Assembly: GCA_018241225.1 (NCBI GenBank)
Contig: JAFEEG010000021.1
Span: 62,001-126,000, forward strand
DNA from: Pseudomonadota bacterium
GTDB lineage: Bacteria; Pseudomonadota; Gammaproteobacteria; Burkholderiales; Burkholderiaceae_C
DNA: 64,000 nt
Reading direction: 5' to 3'
Shown here: positions 27,710 to 37,016 of the stretch, one piece after another
Position numbering within the stretch: position 1 is the stretch's first letter
Layout: the number at the start of each line of letters is the position of its first letter
Made by a program: the position numbers and the translations under genes
Notes under the pieces: generated by a model
What the model saw: the letters and a program-made list of their open reading frames with translations, nothing else
Databases searched by the model: none
Told to the model about the DNA's origin: nothing

Positions 27710-28600
27710 ATGCGATTCGACCTTACCGACCTGCGCCTGTTCGTGAACGTGGTGGAAGCCGGCAGCCTGACTGCCGGTGCCGAGCGCACGCACCTGAGCC
27801 TGGCCTCGGCCAGCCAGCGCGTGCTGGGCATGGAAGAAACGCTGGGCGCCACGCTACTGGTGCGCAGCAAGAGCGGCGTGCGGCCCAACGAGGCCGGCAA
27901 CACCCTGCTGGCGCATGCCAGGCGCGTGCTGGACCAGGTGGAGCAGTTGCGCGCCGAACTCGGCGTGTACGGCCAGGGCCTGCAGGGGCGCGTGCGGCTG
28001 CTGTGCAATACCTCGGCCATGGCGCAGCACCTGCCCAAGGCGCTGGCGGGCTTTCTGGCAGAGCACCCGCGCATCTCGGTCGACCTGCAGGAGCGTCCCA
28101 GCGAGGAAATCGTGGAAGAACTGCGCAGCGGCCTGGCCGACCTGGGCATCGTGTCCGACGCCGTGGCCACCACCGGCCTGGACGCCGTGGCCTGGGCCCG
28201 CGACGACCTGGTGCTGCTGGTGCCGCCGGGCGACCCGCTCGCGGGCCGCAAGAGCATCGCGCTGGCCGATGCGGCGCAGTGCGACTTCGTGGGCCTGGCC
28301 AACGGCACGCCGCTGCAGGAACACGTGGCGGCCCATGCACGCCGGCTCGGACGGCGCCTGGCCTATCGCATCCAGGTCAGCAGTTTTGATGCGGTCCGTG
28401 CCATGGTGGAACAAGGTATCGGCGTGGCGGTGGTGCCGCGCGCGGTGCTGCCAAGACGCAGCGCAGGTGCCGGCGGCGCGCGGGCGCTGCCGTTGAGCGA
28501 TGCATGGGCACGCCGGCAACTGCTGGTGTGCTCGCGCGCCGATGCGCCCCTGCCCCGCAATGCGCGGCTGCTGCGGGCGGCCCTCGTGGCGGCTACTTGA
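27710..28600 (+). CDS. LysR family transcriptional regulator
   Basis: 296 residues. Winged HTH at ~5-62 (SLTAGAERTHLSLASASQRV) and an effector domain at ~92-290. The neighbours give no clear target: upstream is the small unknown gene on the same strand, and downstream regA converges with an 8-bp overlap of the coding ends. Usual LysR control of a divergent gene does not apply here. Confidence 0.88.
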   Translation: MRFDLTDLRLFVNVVEAGSLTAGAERTHLSLASASQRVLGMEETLGATLLVRSKSGVRPNEAGNTLLAHARRVLDQVEQLRAELGVYGQGLQGRVRLLCNTSAMAQHLPKALAGFLAEHPRISVDLQERPSEEIVEELRSGLADLGIVSDAVATTGLDAVAWARDDLVLLVPPGDPLAGRKSIALADAAQCDFVGLANGTPLQEHVAAHARRLGRRLAYRIQVSSFDAVRAMVEQGIGVAVVPRAVLPRRSAGAGGARALPLSDAWARRQLLVCSRADAPLPRNARLLRAALVAAT

Positions 28601-29153
28601 CGCGCTGCTTTTCCAGCTTGCGCGCCAGCGTACGCCGGTGCATGCCCAGGCGGCGCGCCGTTTCGGAGATGTTGAAGCCCGTCTCGGCCAGCGTCTCGTG
28701 GATGCGCTCCCACTCGAGCGTCTTGATGGAGGTGGCACGGCTGGTCAGGCTCACGTCGGTGCTGCCTTCCGCCCGGCCGAAGGCGGCCTCGATGTCGTCG
28801 GTGTTCGACGGCTTGGCCAGGTAGTGGCAGGCGCCCAGCTTGATGGCTTCGACGGCCGTTGCAATACTGGCAAAGCCGGTGAGCACCACGATCAGCATCT
28901 CCTCGTCGTGCGCATGCAGTTGCTGCACGCACGTCAGGCCCGATGCGTCGCCACCAAGCTTGAGGTCGACCACCGCGAACCCGGGCGTGCGCTGCTGCAG
29001 CACGGCCTGCATCTCGACCACCGAGACCGCCAGGTCCACCGTGTAGCCGCGCCGCTCGAAGGAGCGCTTGAGCGTGCGCGCAAAGGCGGCGTCGTCCTCG
29101 ATGATCAGCAGGTGCCTGGGCGGCTGCGCTTGTTGCTCTTCACTCAAGGTCAT
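28593..29153 (-). CDS. regA: RegA/PrrA/ActR-type redox response regulator
   Basis: 186 residues, exactly the RegA layout. Receiver domain with acidic pocket IIEDD (~18-22), phosphoacceptor Asp in AVVDLKLGG (~63), TGFAS and Lys in LAKPSNTD. A Pro/Ser linker and a Fis-type HTH close the protein (SETARRLGMHRRTLARKLEK, ~163-182), the strongly conserved RegA DNA-binding end. It is the partner of the overlapping regB kinase gene (14-bp overlap). In other proteobacteria RegA controls respiratory oxidases, which fits the upstream cyo genes. Confidence 0.93.
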   Translation of the reverse strand: MTLSEEQQAQPPRHLLIIEDDAAFARTLKRSFERRGYTVDLAVSVVEMQAVLQQRTPGFAVVDLKLGGDASGLTCVQQLHAHDEEMLIVVLTGFASIATAVEAIKLGACHYLAKPSNTDDIEAAFGRAEGSTDVSLTSRATSIKTLEWERIHETLAETGFNISETARRLGMHRRTLARKLEKQRVK

Positions 29154-30516
29154 CCACCTCTTCTTCCGATTCCAGCACGATCGACGCGAGCGGCAGCGTG
29201 ATCGTGACGATGGCGCCGCCCTCGGGCTTGTTGCGAGCCTCGACCTTGCCGCCCAGGGTGCGCGCCACGTTCACCACGAGGAACAACCCCAGGCCTCCAC
29301 CGGCCCGACCCTTGCTCGATTGATACGGTTTGCCGAACTGCGCGAGCATGCGCGGCTCGAAACCCGAGCCGGCGTCGGTGCAGGTCAGCACCAGCTCGTC
29401 GGCATGGCGCGCCACCTCGAACATGAGCCAGTGCGGCGACGCTTCGAGCGCATTGTCCAGCACGTTGTGGATCATCTGCTGGATGGCGGAATCCGACACG
29501 ATGGGCAGGTCGTGCCCGAAGTGGTTGTCGTAGGTAAAGGCACGCGGCTGGCGCGAGGTGCGCCAGTCGTCCACCACCTCGCCCAGGAATTCGGCCACGC
29601 TGGTGCGCTCGGACGATTCGCCCCGCGCCTCGCCGGCCGACAGCAGGATGCCGCTGACGATGGACTTGCAGCGCTGCACCTGCGCCTGCATCTCCGAGAC
29701 CTCGCCCTGCAGCTCGGGGTTGCTGTCGAAAGGGGCCATGTGCTGCCAGTCGCCCAGGATCACCGACAGCGTGGCCAGCGGCGTGCCCAGCTCATGCGCG
29801 GCACCCGAGGCCAGCAGGCCCATGCGCACGATGTGCTCTTCTTCGGCGGCACGCTGGCGCAGGTCGGCCAGGCGGGCGTCACGCCGGCGCAGGTTGCGGT
29901 TGATGCGGGCGACGAACACCACCGTGAGCGCGGCCACCAGCGCGAAGCAGATGAACAGGCCCAGGATGAAGGGACTGCCCAGGCCATGCTGCGCATCGAG
30001 CGGCAGCGCCAGCGGCTCGGCGAACAGGGCCAGCCCGACGAAGCAGGCCACGGTCACGCCGAACAGCGCCCAGGTCGTGCGGATGTCCAGCAGCATCGCG
30101 CCCAGCACCACCTGCAGCAGGAACAGGAAGACAAAGGGATTGGCCGCGCCGCCGCTGAGGTAGAGCTGCGCAGTGAGCATGCCCACGTCCACCAGCAGCA
30201 CCGCGAACAGCTCGGCGTTGGTGACCTCGTGGTGCGCGCGCCAGCGCAGGCGGCTTACTGCATTGAAGGCCGCCAGGCAGGCCAGTACCACCAGCATCTG
30301 GTGCAGCGGCAGGTGGATGCCCAGGCCATAGTGCACCACCAGAATGGTCGCCACCTGGCCCACCACGGCAATCCAGCGCAGTTGAATCAACTGCTGCATG
30401 TTGCGGATGCCGGTGGCCACCTGCAGGCGCCCGCCCTGCTCCACGCCGGTCATGGCATGGGGCACTGATTGCGCCGGCGCAGGGTGGCCGGGAGCCGTCG
30501 TCGCGATCTCGTCCAT
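29140..30516 (-). CDS. regB: RegB/PrrB-type redox sensor histidine kinase
   Basis: 458 residues. Six transmembrane segments (~45-230) contain the quinone-binding heptapeptide GGAANPF (~122-128), diagnostic of RegB. The H-box AAHELGTPLATLSV has the phospho-His at ~241, and a Cys 42 residues later (QRCKSIVSG, ~283) is a candidate for the redox-active cysteine. The N, G1 and G2 boxes of the ATPase domain (NVLDNALEA, GSGFEP, GGLGLFLV) are complete. The start at 30516 lies 5 bp after the SURF1 stop. It senses the quinone pool and redox state, signalling to RegA. Confidence 0.93.
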   Translation of the reverse strand: MDEIATTAPGHPAPAQSVPHAMTGVEQGGRLQVATGIRNMQQLIQLRWIAVVGQVATILVVHYGLGIHLPLHQMLVVLACLAAFNAVSRLRWRAHHEVTNAELFAVLLVDVGMLTAQLYLSGGAANPFVFLFLLQVVLGAMLLDIRTTWALFGVTVACFVGLALFAEPLALPLDAQHGLGSPFILGLFICFALVAALTVVFVARINRNLRRRDARLADLRQRAAEEEHIVRMGLLASGAAHELGTPLATLSVILGDWQHMAPFDSNPELQGEVSEMQAQVQRCKSIVSGILLSAGEARGESSERTSVAEFLGEVVDDWRTSRQPRAFTYDNHFGHDLPIVSDSAIQQMIHNVLDNALEASPHWLMFEVARHADELVLTCTDAGSGFEPRMLAQFGKPYQSSKGRAGGGLGLFLVVNVARTLGGKVEARNKPEGGAIVTITLPLASIVLESEEEVDDLE

Positions 30517-30521
30517 AGGCG

Positions 30522-31313
30522 CTAGTCTGCCTGCTGCGCCCCGCCCTGTGCGCGGCGCAGCCGCTTTTCCTCGACCCACACGCGCCAGACGGCGCCCAGC
30601 ACCAGCAGGGCCAGCGTGAACCAGGTGAGCGCGTACACGAGGTGGCTGTTGCGAAAGTTGATGACCGTCAGGCCACCGACCGGCTGGTCCGGCTCGGCCA
30701 TCGACTCCTTGTCGGCATCGACGAAGAAGGGAGCCACCCGCTCGGCCGGAAGGCCGCGCGCCGCGGCAATGGCGGCCACGTCGCGCGAATACCAGCGGTC
30801 GGCCGCTGCGTCGTTGCTGCGCAGGAAGCCGCCACCTGGCTCGGTGATGCGCAGCAGCCCCACCAGCGCGACCTCGCCCACCGGCTCGACCGCCATGCGG
30901 GTCACACGGTCGCGCAGCTCGGGCGGCACGAAGCCCCGGTTGACCAGCACGATGCGGCCGTCGGGCATTTCCAGCGGGGTGAGAACCCAGAAGCCGCTGC
31001 CCAGTTCGGTGAGCGCCTGCACCTGCGTCTCGCGTTCATGCAGGAAGTGCCCGGCAAGACGCACGCGGCGGTATTCGTCGGAGGCGGCCGTCACCTGTGG
31101 CCAGCGCGCGGCGTCCGGCACGTCGACGGGGGCCGCGTGCACGCGCTCTTCCACCCGCGAAATCAGCTCCAGCTTCCAGGCGCGGCGCTCCACCTGCCAC
31201 CAGCCCAGCGACACCAGCGTGCAGAAGGCCAGCAGCGCGAGCAGGCCCAGAACGGCCAAACGGCCCGCAGACCGCGGGCCGTTTTCGCTCTTGGAGGCAG
31301 ACGCAGGCGTCAA
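30522..31313 (-). CDS. SURF1 family cytochrome oxidase assembly protein
   Basis: 263 residues from a TTG start at 31313 that overlaps the cyoD stop (TTGA). The layout is typical SURF1: one helix near the N terminus (LAVLGLLALLAFCTLVSLGWWQVERR), a periplasmic domain (RRVRLAGHFLHERETQV, VLVNRGFVP) and a second helix at the C terminus (YALTWFTLALLVLGAVWRV). SURF1 helps insert haem into haem-copper oxidases. An ATG at 31385 would overlap cyoD by 76 bp with a His/Gln-rich extension, which looks less likely. A hairpin lies inside the first codons. Confidence 0.88.
   Translation of the reverse strand: MTPASASKSENGPRSAGRLAVLGLLALLAFCTLVSLGWWQVERRAWKLELISRVEERVHAAPVDVPDAARWPQVTAASDEYRRVRLAGHFLHERETQVQALTELGSGFWVLTPLEMPDGRIVLVNRGFVPPELRDRVTRMAVEPVGEVALVGLLRITEPGGGFLRSNDAAADRWYSRDVAAIAAARGLPAERVAPFFVDADKESMAEPDQPVGGLTVINFRNSHLVYALTWFTLALLVLGAVWRVWVEEKRLRRAQGGAQQAD
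31258..31284. other. Perfect 11-bp inverted repeat in the SURF1 5' coding region
   Basis: AAACGGCCCGC (31258-31268) and GCGGGCCGTTT (31274-31284) flank a 5-base loop, forming a very stable GC hairpin just downstream of cyoD, within SURF1 codons ~10-19. On the minus strand three T follow the stem and on the plus strand four. It may attenuate transcription between the oxidase genes and SURF1-regBA, or act as a processing signal. Confidence 0.6.
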
Positions 31314-31711
31314 GGCCTGGCTCGCATGTCCTGGCTGGTGGGCATGCTGGGCATCATGTTGGTGTTGAGGTGGTACATGACCCACAACGACCCGGACAGC
31401 GTGATCACCACCAGCACGGCCGTGAAGACCAGCGCCAGCATGTTCCAGCCGCCTTCGGACTTCGCGTCCATGTGCAGGAAGTAGATCATGTGCACGACGA
31501 TCTGCACCAGCCCGAAGCCCAGGATCACGACGGTGGTGGTGCTGGGCTTGTCGAACACCTTGGCCATCACCAGCCAGAAGGGAATGGCGGTGAGGATGAC
31601 CGACAGGATGAAGCCCGTCGCGTAGCCCTTGAGGGTGGCGTGCGGCCCGCTGTCGTGATCATCGTCGTGATGATCGTGATGTGCATCGTGGTGATCGTGG
31701 TTGGCGCTCAT
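31310..31711 (-). CDS. cyoD: Cytochrome bo3-type ubiquinol oxidase subunit IV
   Basis: 133 residues with three transmembrane helices (~35-55, 62-82, 95-115). TTTVVILGFGLVQIVVHMIYFLHM is the CyoD core (quoted in part). The N terminus is unusually His/Asp-rich (NHDHHDAHHDHHDDDHD) and may bind metal. It assists assembly of the binuclear centre in subunit I. The ATG overlaps the cyoC stop (TGATG). Confidence 0.93.
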   Translation of the reverse strand: MSANHDHHDAHHDHHDDDHDSGPHATLKGYATGFILSVILTAIPFWLVMAKVFDKPSTTTVVILGFGLVQIVVHMIYFLHMDAKSEGGWNMLALVFTAVLVVITLSGSLWVMYHLNTNMMPSMPTSQDMRARP

Positions 31712-32364
31712 CACAGCACTCCCATCAGGTAGACAAAGGTGAAGACGCCGATCCAGACCACGTCCAGGAAGTGCCAGAACATCGACAGGCACATGAGGCG
31801 GCGGCGGTTGGCGGCGGTCAGGCCGTACTTGGTCACCTGGGTCATCAGCGTGATGAGCCAGACGATGCCGAAGGTGACGTGCAGGCCGTGGGTGGCCACC
31901 AGCGTGAAGAAGGACGACAGGAAGGCGCTGCGCTGCGGGCCGGCGCCTTCATGGATGAGGTGCGCGAACTCGTACAGCTCGATGCCCAGGAAGCCCGCAC
32001 CGAACAGGCCGGTGATGAACAGCCACATCAGCACCGCACCCTTGTTGCGCTTTTGCATCTCCAGCATGGCAAAGCCATAGGTGATGGAGGACAGCAGCAG
32101 CAGCGAGGTGTTGAGTGCCACCAGCGGCAGGTCGAACAGTTCGGCGCCGCCGGGGCCGGCCGCATAGCTGCGGCCCAGCACGCCGTAGCAGGCGAACAGC
32201 ACGGCGAACACCAGGCAGTCGCTCATCAGGTAGAGCCAGAAGCCCAGCAGCGTGCCGTTTTCCGGGTGGTGTTCCCGGGTCATGTAGAAGTGGTCGGCCG
32301 AACCGCTGGCCGCTGCCGTGGCGCCCGCGGCGCCGCTGGGGTGTTTCAGGGTGAACTCAGACAT
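31711..32364 (-). CDS. cyoC: Cytochrome bo3-type ubiquinol oxidase subunit III
   Basis: 217 residues with five transmembrane helices. Family motifs [21 protein letters not shown] and [14 protein letters not shown] are present. It is the structural subunit of the oxidase in the inner membrane. Its start overlaps the cyoB end by 8 bp. Confidence 0.95.
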   Translation of the reverse strand: MSEFTLKHPSGAAGATAAASGSADHFYMTREHHPENGTLLGFWLYLMSDCLVFAVLFACYGVLGRSYAAGPGGAELFDLPLVALNTSLLLLSSITYGFAMLEMQKRNKGAVLMWLFITGLFGAGFLGIELYEFAHLIHEGAGPQRSAFLSSFFTLVATHGLHVTFGIVWLITLMTQVTKYGLTAANRRRLMCLSMFWHFLDVVWIGVFTFVYLMGVL

Positions 32365-34363
32365 TGCCGGCAGCCAGGAGGCGGGTACGAGCGTCTTCGA
32401 CGCGGACGACGTCTTCCGCAGGAATGTGGAAGTCGCGCTTGTAGTTGAAGGTGTGGACGATCGTCGAGATCAGCATGGCGGCGAAGCAGAAGCCGGCCAC
32501 CAGCCACATGTGCCAGATCAGTCCGAAGCCCATGATGGCGGCGAAGGCGGCGATCACGAAGCCGGCTGCCGTGTTCTTGGGCATGTGGATCGGGATGAAG
32601 CCCTCGGTGGGCCGCACGTAGTGGCGGCGCTTCATGTCGTACCAGGCATCGTTGTCATGCACGATGGGCGTGAACGCGAAGTTGTAGTCCGGCGGCGGCG
32701 ACGAGGTCGACCACTCGAGCGTGCGGCCGTTCCACGGGTCGCCCGTGTTGTCGCGCAGCTGGTCGCGGCGCATGTAGCTCACGGCGAACTGGATCAGCAT
32801 GGCGGCGATGCCCACGGCGATCATGGCCGCGCCGACGGCGGCGATGATGAACCAGATCTGCAGCGACGGATCTTCGAAGCGGTTCATGCGGCGCGTGACG
32901 CCCATCAGGCCCAGCACGTACAGCGGCATGAAGGCGAAGTAGAAGCCGATGACCCAGAACCAGAACGACACCTTGCCCCAGAACGGATCGAGGCGATAGC
33001 CGAAGGCCTTGGGGAACCAGTAGTAGATGCCGGCGAACAGGCCGAACACCACGCCGCCGATGATCACGTTGTGGAAGTGCGCGATCAGGAACAGGCTGTT
33101 GTGCAGCACGAAGTCAGCCGGCGGCACCGCCAGCAGCACGCCCGTCATGCCGCCGATCACGAAGGTGATCATGAAGGCGATGGTCCACATCATGGGCAGC
33201 TCGAACTTGATGCGGCCCTTGTACATGGTGAACAGCCAGTTGAAGATCTTCGCGCCCGTGGGGATCGAGATGATCATCGTCGTGATCCCGAAGAAGGAAT
33301 TGACGCTGGCCCCCGAGCCCATGGTGAAGAAGTGGTGCAGCCACACCAGGTACGACAGGATGGTGATCACCACCGTGGCGTAGACCATGGAGGTGTAGCC
33401 GAACAGGCGCTTGCCCGAATAGGTGGACACCACTTCGGAGAAGATGCCGAACACCGGCAGGACCAGGATGTAGACCTCGGGATGGCCCCAGATCCAGATC
33501 AGGTTGACGTACATCATGGCGTTGCCGCCAAGGTCGTTGGTGAAGAAGTTGGTACCGACGTAGCGGTCGAGCGAGAGCAGCACCAGCACGGCGGTGAGCA
33601 CCGGGAAGGCAGCCACGATCAGCACGTTGGTGCACAGCGACGTCCAGGTGAAGACGGGCATCTTCATCATGGTCATGCCGGGCGCGCGCATCTTCACGAT
33701 GGTGGCGATCAGGTTCACGCCGGATAGCAATGTGCCCACCCCCGCGACCTGTAGTGCCCAGATGTAGTAGTCCACCCCCACGTCGGGGCTCTGCAGGATG
33801 CCCGACAGCGGCGGATAGGCCAGCCAGCCGGTCTTGGCGAACTCACCCACGAACAGCGATGCCATCACCAGCAGCGCGCCGAAGGTGGTCATCCAGAAGC
33901 TGAAGTTGTTCAGGAACGGGAAGGCCACGTCGCGCGCGCCGATCTGCAGCGGCACGATGTAGTTCATGAAGCCCGTGACCAGCGGCATGGCCACGAAGAA
34001 GATCATGATCACGCCGTGGGCGGTAAAGACCTGGTCGTAGTGGTGCGGCGGCAAGTAGCCTTCGCTGCCGTTGAAGGCGATGGCCTGCTGGGCACGCATC
34101 ATCACCGCGTCGGCAAAGCCGCGCAGCAGCATCACCAGGCCCAGGATGATGTACATCACGCCGATGCGCTTGTGGTCGATGCTCGTGATCCAGTCGCGCC
34201 ACAGCGGACCCCACCACTTCATGTAGGTCATGAGGGCCAGCATGGCGATGCCGCCCAGGGCAACGGCGGCGAAGGTCGCCACCAGGATGGGCTCGTGGTA
34301 GGGAATCGCCTCCAGGGTGAGGCGACCGAAGATCAACTTCGTGAGGTCGAGGTTCGCGAACAT
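32357..34363 (-). CDS. cyoB: Cytochrome bo3-type ubiquinol oxidase subunit I
   Basis: 668 residues, usual CyoB size. The haem and CuB ligands are seen in [15 protein letters not shown] (low-spin haem His), [17 protein letters not shown] (CuB His plus the cross-linked Tyr two turns later), [11 protein letters not shown] (two CuB His) and [12 protein letters not shown] (both haem His). K- and D-channel residues are therefore in place. It oxidises ubiquinol, reduces O2 to water and pumps protons. The gene order cyoABCD is tight (2-bp gap to cyoA); a haem O synthase gene (cyoE) is not in the window. Confidence 0.97.
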   Translation of the reverse strand: MFANLDLTKLIFGRLTLEAIPYHEPILVATFAAVALGGIAMLALMTYMKWWGPLWRDWITSIDHKRIGVMYIILGLVMLLRGFADAVMMRAQQAIAFNGSEGYLPPHHYDQVFTAHGVIMIFFVAMPLVTGFMNYIVPLQIGARDVAFPFLNNFSFWMTTFGALLVMASLFVGEFAKTGWLAYPPLSGILQSPDVGVDYYIWALQVAGVGTLLSGVNLIATIVKMRAPGMTMMKMPVFTWTSLCTNVLIVAAFPVLTAVLVLLSLDRYVGTNFFTNDLGGNAMMYVNLIWIWGHPEVYILVLPVFGIFSEVVSTYSGKRLFGYTSMVYATVVITILSYLVWLHHFFTMGSGASVNSFFGITTMIISIPTGAKIFNWLFTMYKGRIKFELPMMWTIAFMITFVIGGMTGVLLAVPPADFVLHNSLFLIAHFHNVIIGGVVFGLFAGIYYWFPKAFGYRLDPFWGKVSFWFWVIGFYFAFMPLYVLGLMGVTRRMNRFEDPSLQIWFIIAAVGAAMIAVGIAAMLIQFAVSYMRRDQLRDNTGDPWNGRTLEWSTSSPPPDYNFAFTPIVHDNDAWYDMKRRHYVRPTEGFIPIHMPKNTAAGFVIAAFAAIMGFGLIWHMWLVAGFCFAAMLISTIVHTFNYKRDFHIPAEDVVRVEDARTRLLAAGNV

Positions 34364-34365
34364 CT

Positions 34366-35442
34366 TTATTCTTTCAGGACCACTGGCGAACTGGCCGCGG
34401 CGGAGTACATGGGCAGGTCGACCGGGTCACCGGGCGCGCAGAACGCGGCCACGTAGCGGCGCTGGGGCGAGGCCGGGTCTTGCGGACGGACGGCGCGGCT
34501 TGCAACGTCGTGCACGCTGGGCAGCGGCAGGCCGCCGGCAGCGTCGATGGCCGCCATCTGGTGCATGCACATCTTTCCGGGCTCCACGCAGCGGTTGACG
34601 ATGGCGTAGAACAGGTCGGAAGACACGGTGGACCAGCGGCGCACCGGCTCGGCTTCGCTGGGCTGCTCCAGTTGCAGGTAGCCCGTGCGGTCGAGCGTGC
34701 CGCCCGCGCCCTTGTTGCTCTGCACCCACTTGTCGAAGCCGGCGTCGTCCAGGCCATGGAACTTGAAGCGCATCTTGGAGAAGCCCGCACCGCTGTAGTT
34801 GGCGGAGAAGCCCTCGTACTCGCCGGCCTTGTTGATCACGGCATGCAGCTTGGTCTCCATGCCGGGCATGGCGTAGATCATGCCGGCCAGCGCGGGCACG
34901 TAGAAGGCGTTCATCACGTTGGAGGACGTGATGCGGAACTGGATGGGCCGGTCGACCGGCGCAGCCAGTTCATTGACCGTGGCAATGCCCTGCTCGGGAT
35001 AGATGAAGAGCCACTTCCAGTCGAGCGCGACCACTTCGACCACCAACGGCTTGGTATTGGCCGGCACCGGGCGCTTGTCGTCGATGCGATGCAGCGCGCG
35101 GAACGGGTCGAGCGTGTGGGTGCTCAGCCAAGTGACCGCGCCCAGCGCGATGATGATGAGAAGGGGCGCTGCCCAGATGGCGAGTTCGAGCTGCGTGGAG
35201 TGGTCCCACTCGGGCTTGTACTCCGCGTCCTTGTTGGACGCGCGGTACTTCCAGGCGAAGAACACCGTCATCAGGATCACCGGAACGATGATCAGCAGCA
35301 TGAGGACGGTGGCCACCACGACAAGCCGGCCCTGCTGCACCGCGATGTCGCCAGAAGGATTGAGCACTACCATCTCGCAACCGCTCAGGAGAAGGAGCGG
35401 TGACAGGAGCAGCAGTCCGCGGAGTTTTTTGAGGAGTTCCAT
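34366..35442 (-). CDS. cyoA: Cytochrome bo3-type ubiquinol oxidase subunit II
   Basis: 358 residues. Lipoprotein signal with lipobox LLSGC (~18-22), two transmembrane helices and a periplasmic cupredoxin domain. That domain has lost the CuA ligands ([20 protein letters not shown] where CuA proteins have Cys/His), so this is a quinol and not a cytochrome c oxidase. The C-terminal extension carries Cys residues ([19 protein letters not shown]). The ATG at 35442 is the only sensible start. First gene of cyoABCD-SURF1-regBA. Its promoter must lie in the 186-bp gap to the divergent permease gene. Confidence 0.95.
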   Translation of the reverse strand: MELLKKLRGLLLLSPLLLLSGCEMVVLNPSGDIAVQQGRLVVVATVLMLLIIVPVILMTVFFAWKYRASNKDAEYKPEWDHSTQLELAIWAAPLLIIIALGAVTWLSTHTLDPFRALHRIDDKRPVPANTKPLVVEVVALDWKWLFIYPEQGIATVNELAAPVDRPIQFRITSSNVMNAFYVPALAGMIYAMPGMETKLHAVINKAGEYEGFSANYSGAGFSKMRFKFHGLDDAGFDKWVQSNKGAGGTLDRTGYLQLEQPSEAEPVRRWSTVSSDLFYAIVNRCVEPGKMCMHQMAAIDAAGGLPLPSVHDVASRAVRPQDPASPQRRYVAAFCAPGDPVDLPMYSAAASSPVVLKE

Positions 35443-35628
35443 GCCGAAAAAAAGTGCGTGGGTTACGCAAAAAGGTGCGAGTTCTGCGCAAAGACCCGAC
35501 AATCTAGTCGTTTTCCCCTCTTTCGGGGAGTGGACGTTTTGTCCTATGGCGGAACTTGCCGGGCAGTGCGATGCTCGGCGCCGTCCGTGACAATAGATAG
35601 AAGCATCGAATTGATGTCGAGTACATAC

Positions 35629-36957
35629 ATGTCTACCGCCGATACCGCCATCAGCCCCCAGGAACGCGAGCGCGAACTCCAGGAAATCCACGAGCACCGC
35701 TCGCACGTCACCCCGGGTGAAATTGCCGTGGGCGTGGTCATCGGCCGCGCCTCCGAGTACTTCGACTTCTTCGTCTACGGCATTGCCTCTGTGCTGGTGT
35801 TCCCGGCCGTGTTCTTCCCCTTCGAGAACGACCTGCAAGGCACCCTGTGGGCCTTCGTGATCTTCTCCTTCGCCTTCATCGCGCGCCCCATCGGCACGAT
35901 CGTCTCGATGAAGATCCAGAGCCGGTTCAACCGGGAAGTGAAGCTCACCATCGCCCTGTTCCTGCTGGGCATCTCCACGGTCTGCATTGCCTTCCTGCCG
36001 GGCTATGCCAGCCTGGGCTTCACCTCCATCGTGCTGCTGTCCATTGCGCGCGTCGGCCAGGGCCTGGCGCTGGGCGGCTCGTGGGACGGCCTGCCCTCGC
36101 TGCTGGCGCTGAACGCGCCCCCCGGCAAGCGCGGCTGGTACGCCATGCTGGGCCAGTTGGGGGCGCCGGTGGGCTTCATCCTGGCCAGCGGCCTGTTCGC
36201 CTTCCTGTATTCCAGCCTGCCCCTGACCGACTTCCTGGATTGGGGATGGCGTTACACGTTTTACGTCGCTTTTGCAATTAACGTCGTGGCGCTGTTTGCC
36301 CGGCTGCGCCTGGTGACCACCGACGAATACCGCCACATGCTGGAAGAGCGCGAACTGGCTCCGGTCAGCGTGACCGAACTCAGCCGCACCCAGGGCCACA
36401 ACATCGTCATCGGCGCCTTCGCCGCGCTGGCCAGCTACGCCCTGTTCCACCTGATCACGGTGTTCCCGCTGTCGTGGATCCGCCTGTTCTCGCAGCAATC
36501 CATCTCCGAGTTCCTGCTCATCCAGGTGATCGGCGCCTTCCTGGCGGCTGGCGGCATCGTGGCCTCGGGCGTTATCGCCGACCGCTTCGGCCGTCGCAAC
36601 ACGCTGGGCAGCCTGGCCATCGCCATCGGTGTGTTCAGCGGCTTCGCGCCCACGCTGCTCGACGGCGGACGCCTGGGCCAGGACATCTTCCTGCTGGTGG
36701 GCTTTGCGCTGCTGGGCCTCTCGTACGGTCAGGCCGCGGGTGCGGTGACTGCCAACTTCGAGCTCAAGTACCGCTACACCGGCGCCGCCCTCACGGCCGA
36801 CCTGGCCTGGCTCATCGGCGCCGCCTTCGCACCGCTGGTGGCCCTGGGCCTGTCGTCGCGCTTCGGCCTGGCCTACGTCAGCGTCTACCTGCTCTCGGGC
36901 GCCATCTGCACGCTGATCGCGCTGCGGGTCAATAAGGCCATGGAAGAGCGCGACTAG
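35629..36957 (+). CDS. MFS transporter of the metabolite:H+ symporter (MHS) type
   Basis: 442 residues, 12 helices. The MHS-type N-terminal signature (VVIGRASEYFDFFVYGIASVLVFP) and the loop FIARPIGTIVSMKIQSRFNRE are clear, as is GQGLALGGSWDGLPSLLA. Relatives import organic acids, proline or aromatic acids with protons. ATG at 35629 is chosen (35614 is also possible; neither has a strong ribosome site). Divergent from cyoA. A strong terminator follows. Confidence 0.85.
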   Translation: MSTADTAISPQERERELQEIHEHRSHVTPGEIAVGVVIGRASEYFDFFVYGIASVLVFPAVFFPFENDLQGTLWAFVIFSFAFIARPIGTIVSMKIQSRFNREVKLTIALFLLGISTVCIAFLPGYASLGFTSIVLLSIARVGQGLALGGSWDGLPSLLALNAPPGKRGWYAMLGQLGAPVGFILASGLFAFLYSSLPLTDFLDWGWRYTFYVAFAINVVALFARLRLVTTDEYRHMLEERELAPVSVTELSRTQGHNIVIGAFAALASYALFHLITVFPLSWIRLFSQQSISEFLLIQVIGAFLAAGGIVASGVIADRFGRRNTLGSLAIAIGVFSGFAPTLLDGGRLGQDIFLLVGFALLGLSYGQAAGAVTANFELKYRYTGAALTADLAWLIGAAFAPLVALGLSSRFGLAYVSVYLLSGAICTLIALRVNKAMEERD

Positions 36958-36982
36958 GCCTCGCCATCCCCCTTCTCATCAG

Positions 36983-37016
36983 GGCCGCCCGCCAGACACT
37001 GGCCGGCGGCCTTTTT
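36983..37016 (+). terminator. Rho-independent terminator after the MHS permease gene
   Basis: GGCCGCC (36983-36989) pairs with GGCGGCC (37005-37011), with inner CCAG/CTGG pairing, followed by TTTTT (37012-37016). Its T-run abuts the stop codon of the convergent LysR gene at 37016, so it may serve both strands. Confidence 0.85.
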
